This document shows, piece by piece, positions 1-7,428 of a DNA stretch of 14,014 nucleotides. The stretch covers positions 1 through 14,014 of the forward strand of contig PAZD01000065.1 of assembly GCA_002715405.1 (NCBI GenBank). The letters are read 5' to 3'. Position 1 is the first letter of the stretch; each line of letters opens with the position of its first letter. The position numbers and the translations under genes are program-made. Source of the stretch: Acidimicrobiaceae bacterium. Its GTDB lineage: Bacteria > Actinomycetota > Acidimicrobiia > Acidimicrobiales > UBA8592. The notes beneath the pieces are model-generated. The model searched no databases and was not told the DNA's origin. It saw only the letters and a program-made list of their open reading frames with translations.

Positions 1-749
1 CTCCTCGGCTTATTGACAGCGATGGTACCGCAGTTAACCAATTTACTGGTCTCGGTTCATTTGGTCAGGAGATGCTGGTTCACCAGAATGGAGTGGTGAA
101 GATCAGTCAAGATATGCCATTGGATCGAGCTGCCTTAATTGGTTGTGGAGTTACTACCGGTGTTGGCGCTGTGTTTCGAACCGCTGAAGTTAAACCGGGT
201 TCAACAGTTGCGGTCGTCGGCTGTGGTGGTGTAGGTATTTCAGCGATCCAAGGTGCGCACCTCGCAGGTGCAAGGCAGATCATTGCTGTCGACCTAGAGC
301 CACAAAAACTTGAATGGGCGGTCCAACTAGGTGCTACCCATACCGTCAATCCAAATGACGGTGATCCAGTGATGCAAGTTCATGAACTCACCGGAGGGGG
401 AGTGGATTACAGTTTCGAATGTATAGGTCTTAAACAAACAGCAGAACAAGCCTTTGGCATGATTCGCCAAGGTGGCGCTGCAACAATTATAGGAATGGTG
501 CCATTAGGCGAGAACATTGAAGTTCCCGGAGCAGATTTGTTCCTTGGGTCAAAAAAATTGCAGGGATCAATGATGGGGTCTAATAACTTCAAAGTTGACA
601 TGCCGCATCTATGTGACTTATATCTTGGCGGCCGTCTCAAACTTGACGAAATGGTGTCACGCACCATCACACTTGACGAAATTAATGATGGCTTTGATGC
701 GATGAAAAACGGTGAAGTGGTCAGAGCAGTCATAGATTTCGGAACCTGA
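1..749 (+). CDS. Zinc-dependent alcohol dehydrogenase, 3' part
   Basis: The reading frame is open from the left edge (codons from base 3), so the gene starts outside the window; the ATG at 72 is internal. About 248 C-terminal residues are present, made up of the end of the GroES-like catalytic domain and the whole nucleotide-binding Rossmann domain. The dinucleotide motif GCGGVG is at fragment residues 73-78, followed by the acidic residue of IAVDLEPQ (Asp about 97), which fits NAD(H) rather than NADP(H). The sequence resembles the class III/AdhC-type medium-chain dehydrogenases, which oxidise alcohols or S-hydroxymethyl thiol adducts. The zinc-binding cysteines lie upstream of the window, so the substrate class cannot be settled. 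A GNAT gene follows after 23 bases on the same strand, which suggests co-transcription. Confidence 0.88.
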   Translation, partial: PRLIDSDGTAVNQFTGLGSFGQEMLVHQNGVVKISQDMPLDRAALIGCGVTTGVGAVFRTAEVKPGSTVAVVGCGGVGISAIQGAHLAGARQIIAVDLEPQKLEWAVQLGATHTVNPNDGDPVMQVHELTGGGVDYSFECIGLKQTAEQAFGMIRQGGAATIIGMVPLGENIEVPGADLFLGSKKLQGSMMGSNNFKVDMPHLCDLYLGGRLKLDEMVSRTITLDEINDGFDAMKNGEVVRAVIDFGT

Positions 750-772
750 ACTATATAGAGCAGGAGCAAGAG

Positions 773-1315
773 ATGACTGCCTGCCCTACGCTTGAGACAG
801 GGCGTTTAATTCTTCGGCCGTTTCGTGATGATGACCTTGAAGACTACTTCGCGATGATGGATACTCCCGAGTTACGTGAGTCACTTCGGGTCCCCGATGA
901 GGAAGGGAAAGCCGATGCTTGGACTGCTCTTGCTTGGTGGCGTGGTCAGTGGGAACTTCGTGGAACCGGACACTGGGCGTTAGAAGAGAAGGCATCTGGG
1001 ATTTTCATCGGTAGGGCAGGTTTGCACAATCCGGTTCGTCCTGACTGGCCGGGGGTGGAAGTCGGCTGGGCGCTTCACCCGGATTGGTGGGGATTAGGTT
1101 ATGCCTCGGAGGCAGGAGCAGAATCTGTTAGGTATGGATTTGAAGAACTCGGCGAGGATCGTCTTTTTAGTACTATTCTCCTGGACAATTACCCGTCTCA
1201 GGCTGTTGCTCAACGGTTAGGGTTTGTTTTGGTTGATACAAAAACTCTCTCGCATTACCCCAATGAGCCTCACGGTATTTGGGCGTTGGACAAGGAATCA
1301 TGGAAAGCACAATAA
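773..1315 (+). CDS. GNAT-family N-acetyltransferase (RimJ/RimL-like)
   Basis: This is a 180-residue protein of the usual single-domain GNAT length. It opens with LETGRLILRPFRDDDLEDY (residues 7-25), the characteristic start of the RimJ/RimL branch (Acetyltransf_3). The acetyl-CoA pyrophosphate loop is represented by WWGLGYASEA (residues 105-114), a divergent form of the Q/RxxGxG/A motif. NYPSQAVAQRLGF (139-151) is the conserved N..S..v..rlGF segment. Such enzymes transfer acetyl from acetyl-CoA to an amine on a protein N-terminus or small molecule; the acceptor cannot be predicted here. AGGAG at 762-766 sits 6 bases before the ATG and supports this start. The 3' end overlaps the next gene by 16 bases, so translation is probably coupled. 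Confidence 0.85.
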   Translation: MTACPTLETGRLILRPFRDDDLEDYFAMMDTPELRESLRVPDEEGKADAWTALAWWRGQWELRGTGHWALEEKASGIFIGRAGLHNPVRPDWPGVEVGWALHPDWWGLGYASEAGAESVRYGFEELGEDRLFSTILLDNYPSQAVAQRLGFVLVDTKTLSHYPNEPHGIWALDKESWKAQ

Positions 1316-2910
1316 GTAAAGATAATTCAGGCTGGTGGGATGGAAGCATAGGTTACGAAATCTACATCCGGTCGTTTGTTGATAGTAACGGTGATGGGGT
1401 AGGAGACCTTCCCGGCGTTACTGAGAAACTGGAGTACCTTTCTTGGTTAGGTATAGATCTGGTTTGGATTACCCCGTTTTATCCCTCGCCGATGGCGGAT
1501 TTCGGTTACGACGTAAGTGATTATTGTGGGGTGGATCCTATATTTGGTGGGCTTGAAGACTTTGATCGCCTGATAGAAGAAGCACATAGGTATGACCTTC
1601 GTGTGATAATCGATCTTGTTCCAAACCATTCCTCTTCTGAACATCCATGGTTTCTGTCTTCTCGGTCTTCAGTCGATGATGGGTATAGAGGGTATTATCA
1701 CTGGAGGGATCCGGCCCCCAGCGGAGGTCCGCCAAATAATTGGGTTTCTCATTTTGGTGGTTCTGCTTGGACATTAGATGAAGAATCAGAGCAATATTAT
1801 CTTCATTTATTTTTGCCGGAACAACCAGATTTGAATTGGAACAATCCGAAAGTTATTCAGGAATTCGATGAGATACTTAAATATTGGCTAGATCGAGATA
1901 TTGATGGCTTCCGTATAGATGTGGCTCAAGGCCTCGTGAAGAACATGCTGATGCCCGATAACCCCACCCGTTTCCCCATCACGGAAGATATGAGTCCTCG
2001 CCAAGTCTTTGCGGCATTTGACCATCGATATGACCTTGACCAAGGCGGAAATCTAGAAATTTTTAGAAGGTGGAGAAAACTTGTCAAGCCGTACGATGCT
2101 CTTTTGCTCGGAGAAGTTTACCTTCGTGATAACGACCCGAATCGTGTGAGCCGTTACGTCAACTCCGGCGATGCCCTGCATAGGGCTTTCTATTTTGCAC
2201 CAATGCATGTGCCGTGGGATCCCCAGTCTATGTGGGACACTTTTCGAGATGCATTAGACGCTGCTCCAGAGGATTTGTCCTGGGCGCTTAGCAGCCACGA
2301 CGATCCACGAGCCCCGACACGATTTGGGGAGGGGCGAGAAGGAAAACAACGTTCTTTGGCGTACTCCACTTTTTTATTTTTTCTCCCTGGATTGCCGTTT
2401 ATTTACCAAGGAGACGAATTAGGACTACCTAGTATTGAAATCCAGCGAGAAGATTTAGCTGACCCTGTAGCAACTAGAAATGCAGATGAAACAGACGGGC
2501 GTGATGGAGCGAGATCTCCAATCCCGTGGGAGAAAGCACACGAACTAGGATTTACAACAGGTACGCCCTGGATCCCAATGGGTGACCGGACACATGAAGA
2601 CACCGCAGAGCACCAGAGAATAACGGAGGGGTCGTGGTTGAAGTCCTACAAGGAACTGATCCGAATCCGCGGTGAATACCTTGACCCGAACACTTCTCTT
2701 CGGTGGACTTCGTCAAGGGATAGTGGCGTTCTTGCCTACCGCCGTGGGGATACTATAAGCGCCCTCAACGTCGACACCGATGATTCGTTTATCTTACTTC
2801 CAGAGGGGGAATGGGAAATTGTCTTTCAGGTAGGTGTGGTGACAGTGGAATTCAATGAAGTTACCTTTGGAGTCAACTCTGCAGCTATTCTAACTCTCAT
2901 CATCGAATGA
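1300..2910 (+). CDS. GH13 alpha-glucosidase / oligo-1,6-glucosidase-like
   Basis: This is a 536-residue (beta/alpha)8 glycoside hydrolase of family GH13, without a signal peptide, so it is probably cytoplasmic and hydrolyses or transfers alpha-glucosyl units from short maltooligosaccharides or sucrose-like sugars. Visible motifs are SNGDGVGDLPG (29-39), the metal/loop site; DLVPNH (105-110), region I; QPDLNW (175-180), typical of the oligo-1,6-glucosidase group; GFRIDVAQG (203-211) with nucleophile Asp207; GEV (271-273) with acid/base Glu272; and SSHDDPR (331-337) with His333-Asp334 as the region IV pair. Region IV usually reads NHD, so Ser replaces Asn. The ATG at 1300 is preferred to an in-frame TTG at 1279 because it leaves a modest overlap with the GNAT gene and has AAGGA at 1292-1296. 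The 3' end overlaps the convergent ribH by 21 bases. The exact substrate is uncertain. Confidence 0.9.
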   Translation: MESTISKDNSGWWDGSIGYEIYIRSFVDSNGDGVGDLPGVTEKLEYLSWLGIDLVWITPFYPSPMADFGYDVSDYCGVDPIFGGLEDFDRLIEEAHRYDLRVIIDLVPNHSSSEHPWFLSSRSSVDDGYRGYYHWRDPAPSGGPPNNWVSHFGGSAWTLDEESEQYYLHLFLPEQPDLNWNNPKVIQEFDEILKYWLDRDIDGFRIDVAQGLVKNMLMPDNPTRFPITEDMSPRQVFAAFDHRYDLDQGGNLEIFRRWRKLVKPYDALLLGEVYLRDNDPNRVSRYVNSGDALHRAFYFAPMHVPWDPQSMWDTFRDALDAAPEDLSWALSSHDDPRAPTRFGEGREGKQRSLAYSTFLFFLPGLPFIYQGDELGLPSIEIQREDLADPVATRNADETDGRDGARSPIPWEKAHELGFTTGTPWIPMGDRTHEDTAEHQRITEGSWLKSYKELIRIRGEYLDPNTSLRWTSSRDSGVLAYRRGDTISALNVDTDDSFILLPEGEWEIVFQVGVVTVEFNEVTFGVNSAAILTLIIE

Positions 2911-3363
2911 TCGGACGAGTTGAATCATTGTGATTGCTGCTTCGGCAGCAGAAGAACCTTTGTCTCCCGAGGATCCATCATGGTCGACATAGCTGGTATC
3001 TGATCTCTCTAGAGCCTGTTCGTATGTGTCGGTAGTGAGCACTCCAAGCGCAATTGGTGTGTTAGTCGAGAGGCTTACATTCTGAACCCCTCTGACGCAT
3101 TCACCTGCGACATAATCAAAATGTGGTGTTCCACCCCTCACGACAGCTCCCAAGGTGATGACAGCGTCAACGTTCGTTTTCTCTATTGCTTGCTGGCAAG
3201 CGAATGGGATCTCAAAAGCTCCTGGTACCCAATAGATAGAAATATTTTGGGCCGCTACTCCAAATTTTGTAAGTTTGCTAAGCGCTCCATCGAGTAGCCG
3301 ATTTGAGATCTCTGTATTGAAACGACCTACGACAATCCCTATCTTGAGGTCTTCCATGTTCAC
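2890..3363 (-). CDS. ribH: 6,7-dimethyl-8-ribityllumazine synthase
   Basis: RibH condenses 5-amino-6-ribitylaminouracil with 3,4-dihydroxy-2-butanone 4-phosphate to give lumazine, the penultimate riboflavin step, normally as a large icosahedral or pentameric assembly. At 157 residues it has family length. VGRFN (12-16), PGAFEIP (47-53), GAVVRGGTPHFDYV (72-85) with the catalytic His81, and GVLTTDTYEQALERS (107-121) are all present. The usual loop before (N/D)KG..A is lengthened and acidic (residues 121-134). The start is probably GTG at 3363, which overlaps the ribBA stop as GTGA and has AAGGA at good spacing upstream; the ATG two codons later (3357) is the alternative. The last 21 bases overlap the convergent glucosidase gene, and no terminator hairpin is seen between them. 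Confidence 0.96.
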   Translation of the reverse strand: MNMEDLKIGIVVGRFNTEISNRLLDGALSKLTKFGVAAQNISIYWVPGAFEIPFACQQAIEKTNVDAVITLGAVVRGGTPHFDYVAGECVRGVQNVSLSTNTPIALGVLTTDTYEQALERSDTSYVDHDGSSGDKGSSAAEAAITMIQLVRSFDDES

Positions 3364-4595
3364 GCTGGTTCCTTATTGCCAGTATCTTCATCCACCGGAA
3401 GTAAATGCCCTAATCGGTCTCCTTTTGTTTGTAGGTAGCGAATATTCTCAGGGTTTGTCCCCCCGATGAGTGGGACACGTTCAATGATTTCAAGGTCGTA
3501 TCCATCAAGTCCACCGTATTTCGCAGGGTTATTCGTTAGGAGCCGCATTTTTGTAATCCCTAAGTCCGCGATGATCTGTGCTCCAATTCCGTATTCACGT
3601 GAATCAACTGGAAGGCCCAGAGCGACGTTAGCTTCGACGGTATCCATCCCTTTGTCTTGAAGGGCATATGCTCTCATTTTGTGCCCCAAACCGATACCAC
3701 GCCCCTCATGTCCTCGAAGGTATACGATTGCGCCATTGCCAGATTCACTAGCAAGCTTCATAGCTAAATCAAGTTGAGATCCACAGTCACACCTGAGCGA
3801 ACCAAGAACATCTCCTGTGAGACATTCAGAGTGAACGCGGACTAGAGGTGGCTCAGCAGGATTAAAATCCTCAGTAACGAATGCAAGGTGTTCAACATCA
3901 TCAAGAGCAGTTTTGTATATGTGTGCGGTAAATCCTCCGTATTTTGTTGGTATCCGAGCAGAAGAGAAACGTTCAACTAATCGTTCATGGCGATTTCGGT
4001 AACGGATCATATCGGCAATTGAGATGATTGGAATTCCGTGTTTTTTAGCGAAAGCAGTTAGCTCAGGGAGTCTTGCCATTGTCCCATCTTCAGAAACTAT
4101 TTCGCAGAGAACCCCTGCTGGGGATAGCCCTGCCATTGTTGTTAAATCAACAGCTGCCTCAGTATGGCCCGCCCGTTTTAGCACTCCTCCAGTTCTGGCA
4201 CGAAGAGGGAAAACATGACCAGGTCGAGCAAAGCCGTTTGCTGCAATGTTGTCATCAGCGAGAGCCTTGCAGGTTAGCGCTCTATCACTTGCGGAGATGC
4301 CAGTTGTGGTTCCTTTGGCCACGTCCACGGAAATAGTAAAAGCCGTACCCATTGCCTCTGTGTTGTTCGCCACCATGAGTGGGAGGTGAAGAGCATCTGC
4401 TCTTTCATGGGTGATGGCGCAACAGACAACCCCGCTTGTGTGTTTAACCATAAAGGCCATGTCTTCAGGGGTTACTGTTTCGGCAGCGATTATGAGGTCA
4501 CCCTCATTTTCTCGGTCTTCGTCATCGACAACAACGACAAATTTCCCGTCAGCTATTGCTTCAATTGCTTCACGGATTGTGTTGAGTTCGGGCAT
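3360..4595 (-). CDS. ribBA: Bifunctional DHBP synthase / GTP cyclohydrolase II
   Basis: This 411-residue two-domain enzyme supplies both precursors of lumazine. Residues 1 to about 203 are 3,4-dihydroxy-2-butanone 4-phosphate synthase (RibB): VVDDEDRENEGDL (22-34) carries the acidic metal/substrate site, and TSGVVC (53-58), ISASDR (100-105), RPGHVFPL (124-131), GHTEAAVDL (143-151) and CEIVSEDG (164-171) follow. Residues about 207-400 are GTP cyclohydrolase II (RibA): zinc ligands Cys258, Cys269 and Cys271 lie in HSECLTGDVLGSLRCDCGSQ (255-274), followed by RGHEGRGIGL (294-303), DSREYGIGAQ (331-340) and LTNNPAKY (353-360). Both active sites look intact. It starts 6 bases after the ribE stop and ends overlapping ribH, so the three genes form one transcription unit. 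Confidence 0.97.
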   Translation of the reverse strand: MPELNTIREAIEAIADGKFVVVVDDEDRENEGDLIIAAETVTPEDMAFMVKHTSGVVCCAITHERADALHLPLMVANNTEAMGTAFTISVDVAKGTTTGISASDRALTCKALADDNIAANGFARPGHVFPLRARTGGVLKRAGHTEAAVDLTTMAGLSPAGVLCEIVSEDGTMARLPELTAFAKKHGIPIISIADMIRYRNRHERLVERFSSARIPTKYGGFTAHIYKTALDDVEHLAFVTEDFNPAEPPLVRVHSECLTGDVLGSLRCDCGSQLDLAMKLASESGNGAIVYLRGHEGRGIGLGHKMRAYALQDKGMDTVEANVALGLPVDSREYGIGAQIIADLGITKMRLLTNNPAKYGGLDGYDLEIIERVPLIGGTNPENIRYLQTKGDRLGHLLPVDEDTGNKEPA

Positions 4596-4601
4596 AGTAC
4601 T

Positions 4602-5219
4602 CTACTCTACTTCCAAGTTAATGGCCTTGTTCATGGTGAGTTGACGTTCAACGTACTTTGCGAGAATATCTACTTCTACATTTACTAGGTTTCCCTTTGT
4701 TAGATTCGAGAGATTAGTTGATGACCATGTGTGTGGGATTACGGCAATTTCAAACGTATCTTCAGATACTGATGCGACTGTTAGGCTAATGCCGTCTATA
4801 GCGACTGATCCTTTGTGGCAGACATATTGCTCCCACTCAGATTCGAGTGCAAATGAAAAGCGATATGAATCGTCATCTTGAATTTCGATTTGTTCAATGA
4901 TTGTTGTTCCATCAATATGTCCTTGTACGATGTGTCCGCCAAACCGACCGGAACTCTGTAGGGGCCTTTCGAGGTTTACTGGATCTCCTTCTATGAGCTG
5001 TCCGAGGCCTGTCCTGTTCATGGTTTCAGGAACAGCATCAGCTGCCCACCAATCATCGCCAAAATTAACTGCTGTGAGGCAGCAGCCGTTAACTGCGATT
5101 GATGCACCAAGTGTAATATCAGATAACACAGCTCTTGCAAAAAAAGTTAAGCGAGATCCAGAACCGGTAGGGGTTACTGACCTGATCTTGCCGACTTCTT
5201 CGATTATTCCCGTAAACAA
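4602..5219 (-). CDS. ribE: Riboflavin synthase, alpha subunit
   Basis: RibE dismutates two lumazine molecules to riboflavin plus the pyrimidinedione that RibH reuses; the enzyme is usually a trimer. The 205 residues form the expected tandem of two lumazine-binding barrels: VNGCCLTAV (43-51) in the first repeat and IDGISLTV (141-148) in the second are equivalent segments, and GGHIVQGHIDG (94-104) joins them. The start is TTG at 5219, chosen because it gives the almost invariant N-terminus MFTGIIEE and has AAAGG (5226-5230 on the reverse strand) 6 bases upstream. It is the first rib gene of the cluster, six bases before ribBA. Its leader holds a strong palindrome but no recognisable FMN riboswitch. 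The gene is called ribC in E. coli nomenclature. Confidence 0.96.
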   Translation of the reverse strand: MFTGIIEEVGKIRSVTPTGSGSRLTFFARAVLSDITLGASIAVNGCCLTAVNFGDDWWAADAVPETMNRTGLGQLIEGDPVNLERPLQSSGRFGGHIVQGHIDGTTIIEQIEIQDDDSYRFSFALESEWEQYVCHKGSVAIDGISLTVASVSEDTFEIAVIPHTWSSTNLSNLTKGNLVNVEVDILAKYVERQLTMNKAINLEVE

Positions 5220-5248
5220 TCTGAACCTTTCTATCGAGGTCAGTGGTC

Positions 5249-5283
5249 TTCCTTGTATTAATGTACAACATTAATACAAGGAA
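5249..5283. repeat. 35-base palindrome ahead of ribE
   Basis: Bases 5249-5264 (TTCCTTGTATTAATGT) are perfectly complementary to 5268-5283, leaving a 3-base centre. It is A+T rich and has no T-run on either side, so it does not look like an intrinsic terminator. It lies 30 bases before the ribE start and 20 bases after the stop of the upstream gene on the same strand. A DNA operator for a dimeric regulator of the rib genes, or an RNA hairpin in the leader, are the likeliest readings (inference). Confidence 0.85.
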
Positions 5284-5288
5284 TGCAA
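5260..5288 (-). promoter_or_regulatory. Possible sigma70-type promoter for ribE-ribBA-ribH
   Basis: On the reverse strand TTGCAT (5283-5288) is followed after 17 bases by TACATT (5260-5265), giving a reasonable -35/-10 pair with the start point near 5253 and a leader of roughly 35 bases. The palindrome lies between and over the two boxes, as an operator would. The -10 box matches the consensus at only four of six positions, so this is tentative. Confidence 0.4.
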
Positions 5289-5302
5289 GATACAGATTTT
5301 CC

Positions 5303-5740
5303 TTAGATTTCCTGTAGATCAATCAGAAGATGGCGGCTTAGGTCCCCAATTTGGGAGATTTCCATTTCGCGACTGCTAAACCACCACCCATCCTCATGAA
5401 GAGTGAAGTCATCAATGTACTTTCCTGTAATTATCGCCTGAAGAGGGAAATCTTCTAGCCCTTGAAATACAGTAAAATACGATGTCGATTCAGCCGATTC
5501 ACCATGTACTTTAATTGAAATATTCGTCGTGACATGGTGTGTGCGTGGAGTTCCATCGTCATACCGCCGGGTGGTCGACATGTACATGCCGCTAACTTCT
5601 TCAGATCCTTGAAATTCACCGGTTTCGCCAGTAACAATTTTCCCTCTAGAAAACAAATTTCCTAGGCCTACGAAATCGCCTTCGTCGATAAGGAGAGCGT
5701 ATTTGAGGATTAGCGATTCAATTTCCCGATAACTGTCCAT
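5303..5740 (-). CDS. NTF2/SnoaL-like fold protein
   Basis: This 145-residue protein has the layout of the SnoaL_4/NTF2-like superfamily. An N-terminal helix reads IESLILKYALLIDEGDFVGLGNLF (7-30; the typical pattern ends in D.gd...l..lF), THHVTTNISIKV (67-78) lies in the middle, and the final strands hold GKYIDDF (106-112) and DGWWFSSR (117-124). Members are small cone-shaped proteins acting as hydratases, isomerases, dehydratases or ring-hydroxylating dioxygenase beta-like subunits, and many have no known role. No catalytic assignment is possible from the sequence. The ATG at 5740 has AGAGAA upstream. It lies 83 bases ahead of ribE on the same strand, but the palindrome and possible promoter between them argue for separate control. 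It is divergent from lgt. Confidence 0.8.
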   Translation of the reverse strand: MDSYREIESLILKYALLIDEGDFVGLGNLFSRGKIVTGETGEFQGSEEVSGMYMSTTRRYDDGTPRTHHVTTNISIKVHGESAESTSYFTVFQGLEDFPLQAIITGKYIDDFTLHEDGWWFSSREMEISQIGDLSRHLLIDLQEI

Positions 5741-5831
5741 TATTTCTCTTTAGGCTTTCGATGATCAGTCGACCTATGAGCAGATAGACTGAATTTGCTT
5801 ACGAGAATACCGTAGCCTCTCAAGGAAAATT

Positions 5832-6710
5832 GTGTTTAGTTCCATCCCTAGTCCCAGTTCAGGATCATTAAATTTAGGGCCTCTTGCTCTAAGAGGCTAT
5901 GGGCTTATGATTGCCCTTGGGGTACTGGCTGCAGTTTGGCTTATGTCGAAAAGATTCTCAGATCGATCTCTTAGCCCAGACCACGCAGCAGGTATTGCTA
6001 TGTGGGGAGTTCCGGCCGGAATAGTAGGAGCTCGTATATATCACGTGATTACTGACTGGGGCCGATTCAGTGGAAATTGGGGTGACGCGTTTAAAATCTG
6101 GAAAGGGGGCTTAGGTATTCTTGGGGGAGTAATCCTTGGCTATATGGCTGCAACCCTTTACTGCAAACGGGCTAATCTTGACTTAAGGACAGCCATGGAT
6201 GTGGTAGCTCCATCGATCCCCCTCGCCCAAATGATAGGTAGATGGGGGAACTGGTTTAATCAGGAGCTCTATGGACGACCGACAGATCTTCCATGGGCAT
6301 TAGAGATCGATCCTGAAAATCGACCAACGAAACATATCGAAGAAGCAACATTTCACCCTACTTTCCTCTATGAATCGCTTTGGAACCTTTTGGTTGTGCT
6401 CGCTCTCCTAAAGATTGACCGAATGAAGAAGCTCTCGAGGGGGATGCTCTTTATTGTCTATTTCGCTCTGTATTCAATTGGGCGGCTATGGGTAGAAGCA
6501 CTACGAATCGATGAAGCAACCAAATTGGCTGGATTAAGAATCAACATATGGGTATTTTCCTGTGTTCTTCTCTTGAGTTTAGGGGCCATAATAAAAGTTG
6601 AGTGGAAAAGAGAAAGAACCGAAGAGATAGAAACTGGAAGTCCACAAAATTCCAGTAGCGTTCAGAGCCAAATCGAGGAGGAAAGATCAGGCCCCTCAAT
6701 TAATCCATAG
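5832..6710 (+). CDS. lgt: Prolipoprotein diacylglyceryl transferase
   Basis: Lgt is the integral membrane enzyme that transfers diacylglycerol from phosphatidylglycerol to the lipobox cysteine of prolipoproteins, the first step of lipoprotein maturation. The 292-residue protein has several hydrophobic segments (about 22-38, 55-73, 92-110, 184-194, 206-216 and 238-254). The family signature IGRWGNWFNQELYG spans 135-148, with Arg137, Asn140 and Glu145, and is followed by FHPTFLYES (174-182) and YSIGRLWVEALR (214-225). RGYGLM (21-26) is the conserved first-helix start. The GTG start at 5832 is supported by AAGGA at 5822-5826. The C-terminal tail (about 258-292) is charged and poorly conserved, as is common in actinobacterial Lgt. 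It is divergent from the SnoaL-like gene, with 91 bases between them. Confidence 0.96.
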   Translation: MFSSIPSPSSGSLNLGPLALRGYGLMIALGVLAAVWLMSKRFSDRSLSPDHAAGIAMWGVPAGIVGARIYHVITDWGRFSGNWGDAFKIWKGGLGILGGVILGYMAATLYCKRANLDLRTAMDVVAPSIPLAQMIGRWGNWFNQELYGRPTDLPWALEIDPENRPTKHIEEATFHPTFLYESLWNLLVVLALLKIDRMKKLSRGMLFIVYFALYSIGRLWVEALRIDEATKLAGLRINIWVFSCVLLLSLGAIIKVEWKRERTEEIETGSPQNSSSVQSQIEEERSGPSINP

Positions 6711-6768
6711 AAATCGCAGCACGACTACTCCGCGCAAGGTAGCTTCAAATTGAGTACTTAGAGGAATA

Positions 6769-7293
6769 ATGATTGAAGAAAATCCCTATGAAGACCGGTT
6801 TGAACGGACATTTGCATTTATCGACCTTTCAGGTTTCACCACCTTTACAGACCAATGGGGGGATAAAGCTGCCGTTGAAGTCTTGAATGATTTTCGGTTC
6901 CTTGTCCGATCCGTTGCTTCAAGGAAGGGTATTCGAATTGCTAAATGGTTGGGAGACGGTGCCATGTTGGTCGCTGTTGAACCCGAAACAGCTACTGAAG
7001 CAATTATGGAGATGCTGCAATCAATGTCTGAATCTGAGTCACCTCTTGAACTTCGCGCAGGCTTAGCTTCTGGACCTGTTCTGCTAGTAGACGGAGAAGA
7101 CTACCTTGGGCACGCTGTTAATATGGCTGCACGTTTGTGCGATCGCGCACAAGCTGGCGAAGTGCTAGCGACAAGTTCAATGATTACTTCGTTGATGGTC
7201 AATACCCCATCCACCCCAATCGGTAAATATCAAATCAAGGGATTTAAAAAACGCATCGAACTTGTCCGGTTGACGCTACCCGAAAGTGCCTAG
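6769..7293 (+). CDS. Stand-alone class III adenylate cyclase domain
   Basis: The 174 residues are essentially one class III nucleotidyl cyclase homology domain, with no sensor, HAMP or membrane part. All expected catalytic positions are visible: metal-binding aspartates in FIDLSGFT (17-24, Asp19) and LGDG (61-64, Asp63); the transition-state pair Asn118 and Arg122 in GHAVNMAARL (114-123); and purine-selecting Lys59 and Asp111, the pair expected for ATP rather than GTP. The likely product is 3',5'-cAMP, made by a homodimer in the cytoplasm. GAGGA at 6761-6765 is close to the ATG (6769) and supports the start. The gene lies 58 bases after lgt. A degenerate cyclase serving only as a ligand sensor is less likely, because no key residue is missing. 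Confidence 0.88.
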   Translation: MIEENPYEDRFERTFAFIDLSGFTTFTDQWGDKAAVEVLNDFRFLVRSVASRKGIRIAKWLGDGAMLVAVEPETATEAIMEMLQSMSESESPLELRAGLASGPVLLVDGEDYLGHAVNMAARLCDRAQAGEVLATSSMITSLMVNTPSTPIGKYQIKGFKKRIELVRLTLPESA

Positions 7294-7297
7294 GTAT

Positions 7298-7320
7298 TTG
7301 ACGGCATACCCAGCCGTCGG
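7298..7320 (+). terminator. Short hairpin after the cyclase gene
   Basis: GACGGC (7300-7305) pairs with GCCGTC (7313-7318) over a 7-base loop, and two G-T pairs can extend the stem to 7298-7320. It begins 5 bases after the cyclase stop. There is no T-run after it, so it is a weak candidate for a transcript end or RNA-stability element only. Confidence 0.3.
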
Positions 7321-7428
7321 TCAGGAACATGTATTCTTGGAAGCTGTGGATAATTCTTCTTCTCGTTCTGCAACTCCGGTAACTCAGGTTAGCTGCTCAC
7401 CTTTATTCAAGATGTTTTGGCTAGTGGT

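Noticed and set aside
4386..4688. A 100-codon plus-strand frame opposite ribBA and ribE
   Set aside because: It is antisense to two clearly conserved coding regions and has no recognisable product; the same holds for other long frames opposite ribBA, the helicase and metX.
5220..5302. FMN (RFN) riboswitch before the riboflavin genes
   Set aside because: I looked for the conserved FMN-aptamer blocks in the leader and found none; the gap is also too short and is filled by the palindrome.
5779..5817. Imperfect hairpin and promoter-like boxes between the SnoaL-like gene and lgt
   Set aside because: GCT(T)ACG with CGTAGC can pair with one bulge, but no convincing -35/-10 pair fits either direction, so no regulatory site is called.
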